A DNA stretch of 64,000 nucleotides from Zoogloea sp035335645 (GCA_035335645.1 DAOQMM010000001.1:36913-100912); one strand, 5' to 3'; shown: positions 33,088 to 43,318, numbered from the stretch's first letter. The notes: generated by a model from the letters alone, not told the origin. Numbers and translations are program-made.

Positions 33088-33894
33088 TCAGGCGGTGAGC
33101 TGGCCTTCGCAGTGCCCCTGGATCAGTTGCAGGAGCTGCGGGAAGACCTTGGGTGTGCCGGCCACGACGTTGCCGGTGGTGAGATAGGTGGACTCGCCCG
33201 CAAGGTCGCTGACCAGCCCGCCAGCCTCCGAGATGAGCAGGCTGCCGGCCGCCATGTCCCAGGGCGCCAGGCCGAATTCCCAGAAGGCATCCAGACGCCC
33301 GGCGGCCACGTAGGCCAGATCCAGCGCCGCGGCGCCAGGCCGACGCAGGCCGGCACTCTTCTGGGTGAGTTCCTTGAAGATCGCCAGGTAGGTGTCCACG
33401 TGGGCGAACTGGCGGTAGGGGAAACCCGTGCCGACCAGGGCGTCCTGCAGGCGCAGGCGCTTCGAGACGCGGATGCGCCGGTCGTTGAGGAAAGCGCCGC
33501 CGCCCTTGGTGGCGGTGAACAGCTCATTGCGGGTGGGATCGAAGACGACCGCCTGTTCCACCACACCGCGGCGGGCGAGGGCAATGGACACGGCGTATTG
33601 CGGAAAGCCGTGGATGAAGTTGGTCGTGCCATCGAGCGGGTCGATGATCCACTGGTACTCGGTGTCCTCGGCCGGGCCGGTCTCGCCGGACTCTTCTGCT
33701 AGAATGGCGTGGCTCGGATAAGCCTCGCGCAGTACGTCGATGATGGCCGATTCGGCGGCCCGGTCGACCTCGGTGACGAAATCGTTGGGCTGTTTGGTCT
33801 CGATGCGCAACAGGTCCACGTCGAGGGAAGCCCGGTTGATGACGGTGGCGGCGCGGCGAGCGGCCTTGATCGCGATGTTCAGTGTGGGATGCAT
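33088..33894 (-). CDS. suhB: Inositol-1-monophosphatase family protein SuhB
   Basis: A 268-residue Mg/Li-sensitive phosphatase, the length of E. coli SuhB (267). Metal-binding motifs are ILAEESGET and WIIDPLDGTTNFIHGFP, with the late motif APWDMAAGSLLISEAGG. SuhB also acts with Nus factors in rRNA antitermination in E. coli; a similar second role here is inferred. The ATG at 33894 gives the standard N-terminus MHPTLNIAIKAARRA. It is divergent from trmJ across 78 bases. Confidence 0.95.
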   Translation of the reverse strand: MHPTLNIAIKAARRAATVINRASLDVDLLRIETKQPNDFVTEVDRAAESAIIDVLREAYPSHAILAEESGETGPAEDTEYQWIIDPLDGTTNFIHGFPQYAVSIALARRGVVEQAVVFDPTRNELFTATKGGGAFLNDRRIRVSKRLRLQDALVGTGFPYRQFAHVDTYLAIFKELTQKSAGLRRPGAAALDLAYVAAGRLDAFWEFGLAPWDMAAGSLLISEAGGLVSDLAGESTYLTTGNVVAGTPKVFPQLLQLIQGHCEGQLTA

Positions 33895-33972
33895 GGGCGT
33901 CCTGGAGGTCCGCCGGCGCAGGCATCGGGTGCCGGTCCGGCTTCTTACATTCGGAAAACCCTGCATTTTAAT

Positions 33973-34695
33973 ATGAACCGTGAAGGCGCGCTTGGGCGCG
34001 TGCGTATCGTTCTTTCCCGCACCAGTCATCCCGGCAATATCGGTGCGGCGGCCCGGGCGATGAAGACCATGGGGCTGTCGCAGCTGGTGCTCGTCCGTCC
34101 CCAGTCCTTTCCCGATCCTGTGGCCACCGCCCGTGCGGCGGGCGCCGACGACATCCTTGCGGCGGCGCGGGTGGTCGACACCCTTGAAGAGGCCTTGCAG
34201 GGCACCGTGTTTTCGGCGGCCCTCACGGCGCGGCGGCGTGAGCTGGCGGTGCCCATGCGCTGGGCCCGGGAGGCGGCCGGCGAACTCGTCTGCGCGGCCC
34301 ATGGCGGCGACGTGGCCCTGGTGTTCGGCAACGAGACCGTGGGGCTGTCCAACGAGGAAGTGTCCCTGTGCCAGATGCCGGTGCGAATCCCCACGGCGGC
34401 CGAATATGGCTCGCTGAACCTCGGGGCCGCCGTGCAGGTGCTTGCCTACGAGTTGCGCATGGCCGCGCTGGAGCCCGGTGAGCCGCCCGGCACCGCATTC
34501 GAGCCGGCCACCCACGAGGAGATCGAGGGCTTCTACGCCCACCTGGACCGGGCGATCACCGCCAGCGGCTTCTTCAACCCGGTCAATTCCAAGCGTCTGT
34601 GGCCACGCCTGCGGCGGCTGTACGGTCGCATCCGGCTGGAACGGGATGAGGTGAACATCCTGCGCGGGATGTTGACGGCGTTCGAAAAGAAGTAG
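33973..34695 (+). CDS. trmJ: tRNA (cytidine/uridine-2'-O-)-methyltransferase TrmJ
   Basis: A 240-residue SPOUT-class enzyme that methylates the ribose at position 32 of tRNAs. The N-terminal RIVLSRTSHPGNIGAAARAM and the knot motifs VFGNETVGLSNEE and IPTAAEYGSLNLGAAVQVLA are diagnostic. The ATG follows an AT-rich stretch. It lies divergent to suhB and just upstream of cysE, the usual suhB/trmJ/cysE/iscR order in many proteobacteria. Confidence 0.94.
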   Translation: MNREGALGRVRIVLSRTSHPGNIGAAARAMKTMGLSQLVLVRPQSFPDPVATARAAGADDILAAARVVDTLEEALQGTVFSAALTARRRELAVPMRWAREAAGELVCAAHGGDVALVFGNETVGLSNEEVSLCQMPVRIPTAAEYGSLNLGAAVQVLAYELRMAALEPGEPPGTAFEPATHEEIEGFYAHLDRAITASGFFNPVNSKRLWPRLRRLYGRIRLERDEVNILRGMLTAFEKK

Positions 34696-34775
34696 ACTAA
34701 AATTCTCGGAAATATAGCCCGTCACCGAACGGGTGATCCATCCATTCCCTGATCTGGTTCGAGGAGATTCCCTGC

Positions 34776-35540
34776 ATGTTCCGTCGCCTGCGCGAAGACG
34801 TGGCCAATGTCCTGGAGCGGGATCCCGCGGCGCGGTCCCGCTGGGAGGTGCTGACCTGCTATCCCGGCATGCACGCGGTGCTGCTCCATCGGGTGGCTCA
34901 CGCGGCATGGGGGCGGGGCTTGCACTGGGTGGGACGCTTCGTCAGTCATCTCGGGCGCATGCTGACCGGCATCGAGATCCATCCGGGGGCCACCATCGGC
35001 CGCCGGGTCTTCATCGATCACGGCATGGGCGTGGTGATCGGCGAGACGGCTGAAGTGGGCGACGACTGCACGATTTATCAGGGCGTCACCCTGGGCGGCA
35101 CCTCCCTGTACCGCGGTACCAAGCGCCACCCGACCCTCGGCCGAGGCGTGGTGGTGGGCGCCGGCGCCAAGGTGCTGGGCGGTTTCGAGGTGGGGGACGG
35201 CGCCAAGATCGGCTCCAACGCCGTCGTGATCAAGCCGGTACCGGCCGGGGCGACGGCGGTGGGCAATCCGGCGCGGATCGTCGATGCGGGCAAGGATGAG
35301 TCGCCTGACGTGAAGGCCGACGCGCCGGCGCGCCAGGCCTTCACGGCCTACGGCGTGACGCGGGATCTGGACGATCCGCTGGTCAAGGCCTTGCACGGGA
35401 TGATCGACCATGCGGCCGAGACCGACCGGCGCCTGCGGGTGCTGGTCGAGCGCCTCGCCAAGGCGGGCATTCCGGTGGATGACGCGGTGCTCCGGGAGGA
35501 TGGCTTCGATCCACAGAAGCTGGGCAAGATGGTGGATTAG
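34776..35540 (+). CDS. cysE: Serine O-acetyltransferase
   Basis: A 254-residue hexapeptide-repeat acetyltransferase making O-acetylserine for cysteine synthesis. The left-handed beta-helix carries GIEIHPGATIGRRVFIDHGM and GVTLGGTSLYRGTKRHP with the catalytic histidines. GAGGAG precedes the ATG. The C-terminal extension after about residue 180 has no recognisable motif. The position before the isc operon suits supply of cysteine to the desulfurases. Confidence 0.95.
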   Translation: MFRRLREDVANVLERDPAARSRWEVLTCYPGMHAVLLHRVAHAAWGRGLHWVGRFVSHLGRMLTGIEIHPGATIGRRVFIDHGMGVVIGETAEVGDDCTIYQGVTLGGTSLYRGTKRHPTLGRGVVVGAGAKVLGGFEVGDGAKIGSNAVVIKPVPAGATAVGNPARIVDAGKDESPDVKADAPARQAFTAYGVTRDLDDPLVKALHGMIDHAAETDRRLRVLVERLAKAGIPVDDAVLREDGFDPQKLGKMVD

Positions 35541-35565
35541 GCTGGAGGGCCGGGGGCGCCGCGAA

Positions 35566-35618
35566 ATAGTTGATGGTTTTTGTCGGGTTTGCTATTCTTG
35601 ACTGAAATATTCAACTAT
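35566..35618 (+). promoter_or_regulatory. Two type-1 IscR boxes over the iscR promoter
   Basis: Two 25-bp sites resemble the E. coli type-1 IscR motif. Site 1 (35566-35590) begins ATAGTTGATGG and matches 21 of 25 motif positions by my count. Site 2 (35594-35618), with TTGACTGAAAT and ending CAACTAT, matches 23 of 25. Site 1 covers the -35 region and site 2 the -10 and start. This predicts repression by [2Fe-2S]-IscR. Confidence 0.85.
35570..35598 (+). promoter_or_regulatory. Sigma-70-like promoter of the isc operon
   Basis: TTGATG (35570-35575) and TATTCT (35593-35598) are separated by exactly 17 bases. Transcription should start near 35604, about 40 bases before the iscR ATG. Both boxes are embedded in the predicted IscR sites. 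Confidence 0.8.
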
Positions 35619-35644
35619 TCCCCTACCAGCCCCCGGGAGTGACG

Positions 35645-36130
35645 ATGAGACTGACCACCAAAGGTCGTTTTGCAGTGACAGCCATGATCGATCTGGCCCT
35701 GCGGTGTGCCGACGGACCCGTGACGCTCGCCGGCATCGCCGAGCGGCAGCGGATTTCCCTGTCCTACCTCGAGCAACTCTTTGGCAAGCTGCGCCGCTTC
35801 GAACTCGTGTCCAGCGTGCGCGGACCCGGTGGCGGCTACACCCTGGCCCAGCCGATGGAACTGGTGACGGTCGCGGACATCATCGCCGCGGTGGACGAGC
35901 CTCTGGATGCCACGTCCTGCGGCGGCAAGGAAAACTGTCTCGACGAGCATCGCTGCATGACCCACGATCTGTGGACCAACCTCAACCGGCGCATGCAGGA
36001 ATATCTGCAGTCGGTGACCCTGGCGAGTCTTGTTGACGCCCAGCGGCAGAAGGCCCTGGCGGTGTCCGTGCTGCATGACGAACGTGCCGCAATCGCCCGC
36101 CACGAGGCCGGCCAGTCGCTGACAGCCTGA
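35645..36130 (+). CDS. iscR: Fe-S cluster assembly transcriptional regulator IscR
   Basis: A 161-residue Rrf2-family regulator. The winged helix is at the start (RLTTKGRFAVTAMIDLAL), and the three [2Fe-2S] cysteines lie in CGGKENCLDEHRCMTH near residues 90-105. GGGAG precedes ATG 35645; a GTG at 35639 is less well placed. In E. coli, cluster-loaded IscR represses the isc operon. Two matching boxes lie in the promoter, so autoregulation is expected. Confidence 0.96.
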   Translation: MRLTTKGRFAVTAMIDLALRCADGPVTLAGIAERQRISLSYLEQLFGKLRRFELVSSVRGPGGGYTLAQPMELVTVADIIAAVDEPLDATSCGGKENCLDEHRCMTHDLWTNLNRRMQEYLQSVTLASLVDAQRQKALAVSVLHDERAAIARHEAGQSLTA

Positions 36131-36146
36131 ACCGCGCAGGTCCGCC

Positions 36147-37313
36147 ATGTTTGCCCCGATCTACCTGGACCACAACGCCACCACGCCCCTCGATCCCGAG
36201 GTGCGTGAGGCGATGTTGCCCTGGTTGGGCGGGCGCTTCGGCAACGCGTCGAGCCGTCATGAGTACGGCCGCGCCGCACGCATGGCCATCGACGAGGCGC
36301 GTGCCCGGGTGGCAGAAGCGGTGAACGCCCATCCCACCGAGGTGATCTTCACCAGCGGCGGGTCGGAGGCCAATAACCTGTTCCTCAAGGGGGCGGCGGC
36401 CCGGCTCAAGGCGGGTGCGCTGGCCCTTGGTGCCATCGAGCACCCCTGCGTGCGGCAGCCGGCCCGGCAGTTGCGCCAGTCGGGCTGGACGGTGCGCGAG
36501 CTCGCGGTGGACGCGGCCGGCCGGATCGACAGTGCGGCCTTTACAGCGGTGCTGGCTGAGCGGCCCCGGCTGGTGTCGGTGATGCTGGCCAACAACGAGA
36601 CCGGTGTCGTTCAGGACGTGGCCCGGCTGGCGGCGCAGGTCCGTGCCGCGGGTGGATGGATGCATACCGATGCGGTTCAGGCCTTCGGCAAGCTCCCCGT
36701 GGATTTCCGGGCGCTGGGCGTGCACGGTATGTCCCTGTCTGCACACAAGGTGAATGGTCCCGTCGGCGCCGGCGCGTTGATTGTGGACAAGCGGGTCGAG
36801 CTCGCGCCGCTGGTGGCGGGGGGCGGTCAGGAGCGCGATCTGCGCTCCGGCACCGAGAACGTGCTGGCCATTGTCGGTTTCGGCAAGGCCTGCCAGCTGG
36901 CGGCGGCACGCCAGGCAGACCGGGCGGCGGTACTGCGGGGCCTGCAGGCGCGGCTGGATGCCGGATTGACCGGGCTGGGGGCGACGATCTTTTCGGCCGG
37001 CGCCGAGCGCCTGCCCAACACCACTTTCTTTGCCCTGCCGGGCATCGATGGCGAGACCCTGGTGGGCAAGCTCGACCGGGCCGGTTTTGCGGTGGCGAGC
37101 GGTTCGGCCTGCTCCAGCGCCCACCCGGAGCCGTCGCCCACACTGCTGGCGATGGGCGTGACGCCGGAGTGTGCCCGTGCGGCGGTGCGCGTGAGCCTGG
37201 GCTCGGGCAATACCGGGCAGGATGTAGATGGATTCCTGGAGGCGATCGCGCAGATCGTCGACCACCTCAGAAACCTGACCGCGATGGCGGTCGGAGTCGC
37301 AGACGCGGCTTGA
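36147..37313 (+). CDS. NifS-like cysteine desulfurase, extra paralogue in the isc operon
   Basis: A 388-residue class V PLP aminotransferase fold. The PLP lysine is in SLSAHKVNGPVGAG and the catalytic cysteine in VASGSACSSAHPEPSP, both intact. It differs clearly from the following iscS in its N-terminus (IYLDHNATTPLDPEVREAM) and in its long C-terminal helix. It probably removes sulfur from cysteine for cluster assembly or another acceptor. A second desulfurase between iscR and iscS is a recurrent Rhodocyclales arrangement as far as I recall; its distinct role is not known. Confidence 0.9.
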   Translation: MFAPIYLDHNATTPLDPEVREAMLPWLGGRFGNASSRHEYGRAARMAIDEARARVAEAVNAHPTEVIFTSGGSEANNLFLKGAAARLKAGALALGAIEHPCVRQPARQLRQSGWTVRELAVDAAGRIDSAAFTAVLAERPRLVSVMLANNETGVVQDVARLAAQVRAAGGWMHTDAVQAFGKLPVDFRALGVHGMSLSAHKVNGPVGAGALIVDKRVELAPLVAGGGQERDLRSGTENVLAIVGFGKACQLAAARQADRAAVLRGLQARLDAGLTGLGATIFSAGAERLPNTTFFALPGIDGETLVGKLDRAGFAVASGSACSSAHPEPSPTLLAMGVTPECARAAVRVSLGSGNTGQDVDGFLEAIAQIVDHLRNLTAMAVGVADAA

Positions 37314-37331
37314 TTACCCAGTGCGGAGACG

Positions 37332-38549
37332 ATGAATATGCTCAAGTTCCCCATCTACCTCGATTATTCGGCGACAACCCCCGTGGATCCGAGGGTCGCG
37401 GAGAAGATGATTCCTTACCTCACCGAGTTGTTCGGCAACCCGGCGTCCCGCAGCCACGCCTTCGGCTGGTCCGCTGAAAAGGCCGTCGAGGAGGCCCGCG
37501 AACAGGTGGCCGCGCTGGTAAACGCCGATCCGAAGGAGATCATCTGGACCTCCGGCGCCACCGAGTCCAACAACCTGGCCATCAAGGGCGCGGCGCACTT
37601 TTATTCAGGCAAGGGCAAGCACCTGATCACCGTGAAGACCGAGCACAAGGCCGTCCTCGACACGGTGCGCGAGCTGGAGCGCCAGGGCTTTGAGGCCACC
37701 TACCTGGATGTGCAGGACAACGGCCTGATCGACCTGGAGGTGCTGAAGGCAGCGATCCGCCCGGATACGGTGCTGGTGTCGGTGATGTTCGTGAACAACG
37801 AGGTCGGCGTCGTTCAGCCCATCGCCGAGATCGGCGAGCTGTGTCGCGAGAAGGGCATTGTCTTCCACGTGGACGCGGCCCAGGCCACCGGCAAGGTGGA
37901 CATCGACCTGGCCAGGCTGAAGGTGGATCTGATGTCCTTCAGCGCCCACAAGACCTATGGTCCCAAGGGCATCGGCGCCCTCTACGTGCGGCGCAAGCCC
38001 CGTGTGCGCCTGGAAGCGCAGATGCACGGTGGTGGCCACGAACGCGGCCTGCGCTCCGGCACTCTGGCGACTCACCAGATCGTCGGCATGGGTGAGGCCT
38101 TCCGCATCGCCCGTGAGGAAATGGCCCAGGAAAACGCGCGCATCCTGGCCCTGCGCAACCGCTTGTTCGAAGGGCTCTCCGCCATTCCGGAAACCTTCGT
38201 GAACGGCGATCTGGTGCACCGTGTGCCCCACAACCTCAACATGAGCTTTGCCTACGTGGAAGGCGAGTCCCTGATCATGGCGATCAAGGACGTGGCGGTG
38301 TCGAGCGGGTCGGCGTGCACGTCGGCGAGCCTGGAGCCGTCCTATGTGCTGCGTGCCCTCGGCCGCAACGACGAGCTGGCCCACAGTTCCATCCGCTTCA
38401 CCATCGGCCGCTTTACGACGGTCGAGGAAATCGACTATACAATTGATTTGTTGCAGCGCAAGATCGGTAAGCTCCGCGAACTGTCGCCCCTGTGGGAGAT
38501 GGTCCAGGAGGGCATCGATCTGAACACCGTGCAATGGGCTGCCCACTGA
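37332..38549 (+). CDS. iscS: Cysteine desulfurase IscS
   Basis: A 405-residue IscS, very close in pattern to E. coli IscS (404). The N-terminus is FPIYLDYSATTPVDPRVAEK, the PLP lysine is in SFSAHKTYGPKGIGALYVRR, and the catalytic cysteine loop is SSGSACTSASLEPSYVLRAL. It delivers persulfide to IscU and to tRNA thiolation enzymes. The start is ATG 37332 or 37338. iscU follows 13 bases downstream. Confidence 0.97.
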   Translation: MNMLKFPIYLDYSATTPVDPRVAEKMIPYLTELFGNPASRSHAFGWSAEKAVEEAREQVAALVNADPKEIIWTSGATESNNLAIKGAAHFYSGKGKHLITVKTEHKAVLDTVRELERQGFEATYLDVQDNGLIDLEVLKAAIRPDTVLVSVMFVNNEVGVVQPIAEIGELCREKGIVFHVDAAQATGKVDIDLARLKVDLMSFSAHKTYGPKGIGALYVRRKPRVRLEAQMHGGGHERGLRSGTLATHQIVGMGEAFRIAREEMAQENARILALRNRLFEGLSAIPETFVNGDLVHRVPHNLNMSFAYVEGESLIMAIKDVAVSSGSACTSASLEPSYVLRALGRNDELAHSSIRFTIGRFTTVEEIDYTIDLLQRKIGKLRELSPLWEMVQEGIDLNTVQWAAH

Positions 38550-38562
38550 CAGGAGAACGAAG

Positions 38563-38946
38563 ATGTCTTACAGCGAAAAGGTTCTGGACCACTACGAAAA
38601 CCCGCGCAACGTCGGTTCGTTCCAGAAGGAAGACGACGGTGTGGGGACCGGCATGGTCGGCGCACCGGCCTGCGGCGACGTGATGAAGCTGCAGATCAAG
38701 GTGGGCAAGGATGGCGTCATCGAGGATGCCAAGTTCAAGACCTATGGGTGCGGCTCGGCCATCGCGTCGAGTTCCCTTGTGACCGAATGGGTCAAGGGCA
38801 AGACCCTCGACCAGGCGCTGGAGATCAAGAACACCGCCATCGCCGAGGAACTGGCCCTGCCGCCCGTGAAGATCCACTGTTCCATCCTGGCTGAGGACGC
38901 TATCAAGGCGGCGGTCGAGGATTACAAGAAGAAGCACAACGGTTGA
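38563..38946 (+). CDS. iscU: Iron-sulfur cluster scaffold IscU
   Basis: A 127-residue scaffold with three cluster cysteines, in GAPACGDVMKLQI, KTYGCGSAIASSS and VKIHCSILAEDAIKAA. The HscA-recognition motif LPPVK is present (ALPPVKIHC). AGGAGAACGA precedes the ATG. It assembles [2Fe-2S] clusters using IscS sulfur and passes them on with HscA/HscB help. Confidence 0.98.
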   Translation: MSYSEKVLDHYENPRNVGSFQKEDDGVGTGMVGAPACGDVMKLQIKVGKDGVIEDAKFKTYGCGSAIASSSLVTEWVKGKTLDQALEIKNTAIAEELALPPVKIHCSILAEDAIKAAVEDYKKKHNG

Positions 38947-38959
38947 AAGGAAGGCAATC

Positions 38960-39283
38960 ATGGCAGTCACCCTGTCCGAAAAGGCAGCCCAGCACATCGA
39001 CAACTTCATCGCGAAGCGGGGCAAGGGCATCGGCATCCGGCTGGGGGTGCGCACCTCCGGCTGTTCCGGAATGGCCTACAAGCTTGAATTTGCGGATGAG
39101 GTGCAGTCCGACGACGTGGTCTTCGAGAGCCGCGGCCTGAAGGTGCTGGTGGATCCGAAGAGCCTGCCCTACATGGACGGCACCGAGCTGGACTTTGTGC
39201 GTGAAGGCCTCAACGAGGGCTTCAAGTTCAACAATCCGAACGTGAAGGACCAGTGCGGCTGCGGCGAAAGCTTCACGGTCTGA
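38960..39283 (+). CDS. iscA: A-type iron-sulfur carrier protein IscA
   Basis: A 107-residue A-type carrier with the three conserved cysteines in TSGCSGMAYKLEFADE and DQCGCGESFTV. It carries or matures clusters, mainly [4Fe-4S]. It lies 13 bases after iscU and one base before hscB. Confidence 0.97.
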   Translation: MAVTLSEKAAQHIDNFIAKRGKGIGIRLGVRTSGCSGMAYKLEFADEVQSDDVVFESRGLKVLVDPKSLPYMDGTELDFVREGLNEGFKFNNPNVKDQCGCGESFTV

Positions 39284-39284
39284 C

Positions 39285-39814
39285 ATGATCGACCTGCGCC
39301 AGGACCACTTCGCCCTGTTCGGCCTTGCGCCGGCTTTCCACATCGATCTCGATCAGCTCGAGCAGGCCTACCTGACCCTTCAGGGCAAGGTTCACCCGGA
39401 CCGCTTCGCCCATCTGTCGGATCAGGAGAAGCGTCAGTCCATGCAGTGGGCCACCCACGCCAACGGGGCCTTCCGTACCCTGCGCCAGCCGCTCACCCGC
39501 GCCCAGTACCTGCTGGAGCTGCGCGGCGTGGATCCGGCCTTCGAGAACAACACGGCCATGGCGCCGGAGTTCCTGATGGAACAGATGGAGTGGCGCGAAG
39601 CCCTTGGCGAGGCCCGTGAAGCGGCCGACGCGTCCGCCCTTGACGACATGGCGCGGCGCATCCGTGAGCGTTCCCGCGCGCTGGTCGTCCAGATCGGTGA
39701 CGAGATCGACACGCTTGGCGATCTCCCGGCAGCGGCGGATACGGTGCGGCGGCTGAAGTTCCTCGAACGCCTGCAAGATGAAATCAACGACGCCCTGGCG
39801 TCACTGGATTCGTG

Positions 39815-39815
<1 letters not shown>
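39285..39815 (+). CDS. hscB: Co-chaperone HscB
   Basis: A 176-residue J-domain co-chaperone. The HPD motif lies in GKVHPDRFAHLSDQEKRQSM, and the C-terminal helical bundle that binds IscU includes QYLLELRGVDPAFENNT. It stimulates HscA ATPase and hands over IscU. Its stop overlaps the hscA start as TGATG. Confidence 0.96.
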
Positions 39816-41683
<1,868 letters not shown>

Positions 41684-41706
41684 TCCGTTCAACGACTGCA
41701 TTCATC

Positions 41707-42051
41707 ATGACCACACTGATCGTTCTGCCCCACGTGGAGCTGTGCCCGGAAGGGGCGGTCATCGACGCCCGTCCCGGCGAGTCCATCTGCCAGAGCCTGC
41801 TGGAGAACGGCATCGCCATCGAGCACGCCTGCGAACAGTCCTGCGCCTGTACGACCTGCCACGTCATCGTACGGGACGGATTTAACACCCTGGAACCGGC
41901 GGAAGACGAAGAGGAGGATCTCCTCGACAAGGCCTGGGGACTGGAGCCCCAGTCGCGCCTGTCCTGTCAGGCGCTGGTGGGCGGTACACCGCTGACGGTG
42001 GAGATCCCGCGCTATTCCATCAACATGGTCAAGGAGGGCAAGCGGGGATGA
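41707..42051 (+). CDS. fdx: Isc-type [2Fe-2S] ferredoxin
   Basis: A 114-residue adrenodoxin-type ferredoxin. The cluster cysteines lie in HACEQSCACTTCHVIV and, later, RLSCQALVGG. It supplies electrons during cluster assembly. It overlaps iscX by four bases (ATGA). Confidence 0.96.
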   Translation: MTTLIVLPHVELCPEGAVIDARPGESICQSLLENGIAIEHACEQSCACTTCHVIVRDGFNTLEPAEDEEEDLLDKAWGLEPQSRLSCQALVGGTPLTVEIPRYSINMVKEGKRG

Positions 42052-42242
42052 AATGGACCGACGTGCAGGAAATTGCCATCCAGTTGTCTGAAGCCCGCCC
42101 GGACGCGGATCCGGCACGGGTGAACTTTGTTGACCTGATGAGCTGGGTCATGGCCTTACCGGAATTCGACGACGACCCGAAGCGTTGTGGCGAACGCATC
42201 CTCGAAGCGATCCAGCAGGCGTGGATCGACGAAGTCGCCTGA
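42048..42242 (+). CDS. iscX: Fe-S assembly protein IscX
   Basis: A 64-residue acidic protein with the IscX pattern: MKWTDVQEIAIQLSE, then the DP..V.F.DL segment and LPEFDDDPKRCGERILEAIQ, and ending QQAWIDEVA. IscX binds IscS and iron and tunes desulfurase activity. It is the last isc gene; a peroxidase gene follows after 22 bases. Confidence 0.96.
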   Translation: MKWTDVQEIAIQLSEARPDADPARVNFVDLMSWVMALPEFDDDPKRCGERILEAIQQAWIDEVA

Positions 42243-42264
42243 GCATGCGGCCAGCGAGACCGGC

Positions 42265-42753
42265 ATGAGCGGCGGCGCACAGCTTCACGCCTTTGAACTG
42301 CCGGCCCTGCAGGGCGGCGTGCTGCGTCTGGCCGACTACGCGGGCAAGGTGCTGTTGATTGTGAACACAGCCAGCCGTTGCGGTTTCACGCCCCAGTACG
42401 CCGGGCTTCAGGCCTTGTACGAAACCTATGGTGCGCAGGGTCTGGTGGTGATTGCGTGTCCATGCGACCAGTTTGGAGGGCAGGAACTGGGCAGTGCGGA
42501 GGAGATCGGGGCCTTCTGCACCGGGCGTTTCGATGTCCGTTTTCCCATGGCAGACAAGCTGCGGGTCAATGGTCCCGACGCGCATCCCCTGTTTCATTAC
42601 CTCACGGCGGCCCTGCCGGGGGTGCTGGGATCCCGCGCCATCAAGTGGAACTTCACCAAGTTCCTGGTGGATCGCGTCGGAAATCCGGTCCGGCGCTATG
42701 CGCCGACCACGCCGCCAGCCGAACTGGCTGGCGATATTGAAGCCCTGCTGTAA
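42265..42753 (+). CDS. Glutathione peroxidase family protein
   Basis: A 162-residue thiol peroxidase of the GPx family. The peroxidatic Cys39 is in NTASRCGFTPQY, the glutamine in CPCDQFGGQE, and the tryptophan/asparagine of the tetrad in IKWNFTKFLVD. The usual PCNQF is PCDQF here. It probably reduces peroxides with thioredoxin or glutathione. The frame is open upstream into iscX, but ATG 42265 gives the proper N-terminus. Being 22 bases after iscX, it may be cotranscribed with isc. Confidence 0.9.
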   Translation: MSGGAQLHAFELPALQGGVLRLADYAGKVLLIVNTASRCGFTPQYAGLQALYETYGAQGLVVIACPCDQFGGQELGSAEEIGAFCTGRFDVRFPMADKLRVNGPDAHPLFHYLTAALPGVLGSRAIKWNFTKFLVDRVGNPVRRYAPTTPPAELAGDIEALL

Positions 42754-42757
42754 GGGA

Positions 42758-43207
42758 TCAGCGTGCCGTCGGATCGGACGGTTCGTTGAGGGACAGCCAG
42801 TACAGGCCCAGCTGGCCCACAGCCTGCAGGAAACGCTCGAAATCCACCGGTTTGCGGATGTAGCTGTTGGCGCCGAGGCGGTAGGCCTCGAAGATGTCCT
42901 GGTGTTCCTTGGAGGTGGTCAGGACGACCACCGGCAACAGGGCAGTGCGCTCGTCAGCGCGGATGCGACGCAGCACCTCAAGGCCGTCGATGCGCGGCAG
43001 CTTGAGGTCGAGCAGTACGAAGGCCGGCATCTGGTGGCTGTCGCGCGTTGAATACTGACCCGTACAGAAGAGGTAGTCGAGCGCTTCGACGCCATCGCGA
43101 GCGACCACGACCTGATTGGCAATCTTGTTCTTGCTGAAGGCCCTGAGGGTCAGTGCTTCGTCGTCGGGGTTGTCTTCGACTAGCAGTATGGGGCGATCGG
43201 TCGCCAT
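42758..43207 (-). CDS. Single-domain response regulator (Rcp1-like receiver)
   Basis: A 149-residue stand-alone receiver with no output domain. Acidic residues are in VEDNPDDEAL, phospho-acceptor Asp67 in VLLDLKLPRIDG, Thr97 in VVVLTTSKEHQD, and Lys119 in IRKPVDFERF. The VEDNPDD start and the long alpha2 loop resemble cyanobacterial Rcp1-type receivers, which pair with phytochrome kinases or act in relays. AAGGAG precedes the ATG. No kinase gene is adjacent, so the partner is unknown; it ends four bases from the convergent peroxidase gene. Confidence 0.92.
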   Translation of the reverse strand: MATDRPILLVEDNPDDEALTLRAFSKNKIANQVVVARDGVEALDYLFCTGQYSTRDSHQMPAFVLLDLKLPRIDGLEVLRRIRADERTALLPVVVLTTSKEHQDIFEAYRLGANSYIRKPVDFERFLQAVGQLGLYWLSLNEPSDPTAR

Positions 43208-43288
43208 CTTTTGAGCTCCTTGACCTTGCTTTTCGGTCTTTTTATGTCGTTCTTTAACCGCTGGCGGTCCCCTTTCCGGGTAAGTACG

Positions 43289-43318
43289 ATCATAAGGAGC
43301 TGTCCGTAGTTTCAGTAA
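43289..43318 (-). promoter_or_regulatory. Candidate promoter of the receiver gene
   Basis: On the minus strand, TTACTG (43313-43318) and TATGAT (43289-43294) are spaced by 18 bases, about 80 bases before the receiver ATG. It lies in the 139-base interval after prmB, where no gene is visible. Confidence 0.5.

Noticed and set aside
33709..33714. TAGAAT resembling a -10 box toward trmJ
   Set aside because: It lies inside suhB, more than 250 bases before trmJ, with no good -35, and encodes conserved SuhB residues on the other strand.
42187..42264. Upstream extension of the glutathione peroxidase frame into iscX
   Set aside because: The ATG at 42265 gives the normal family N-terminus, and the upstream part overlaps the clear iscX coding sequence.
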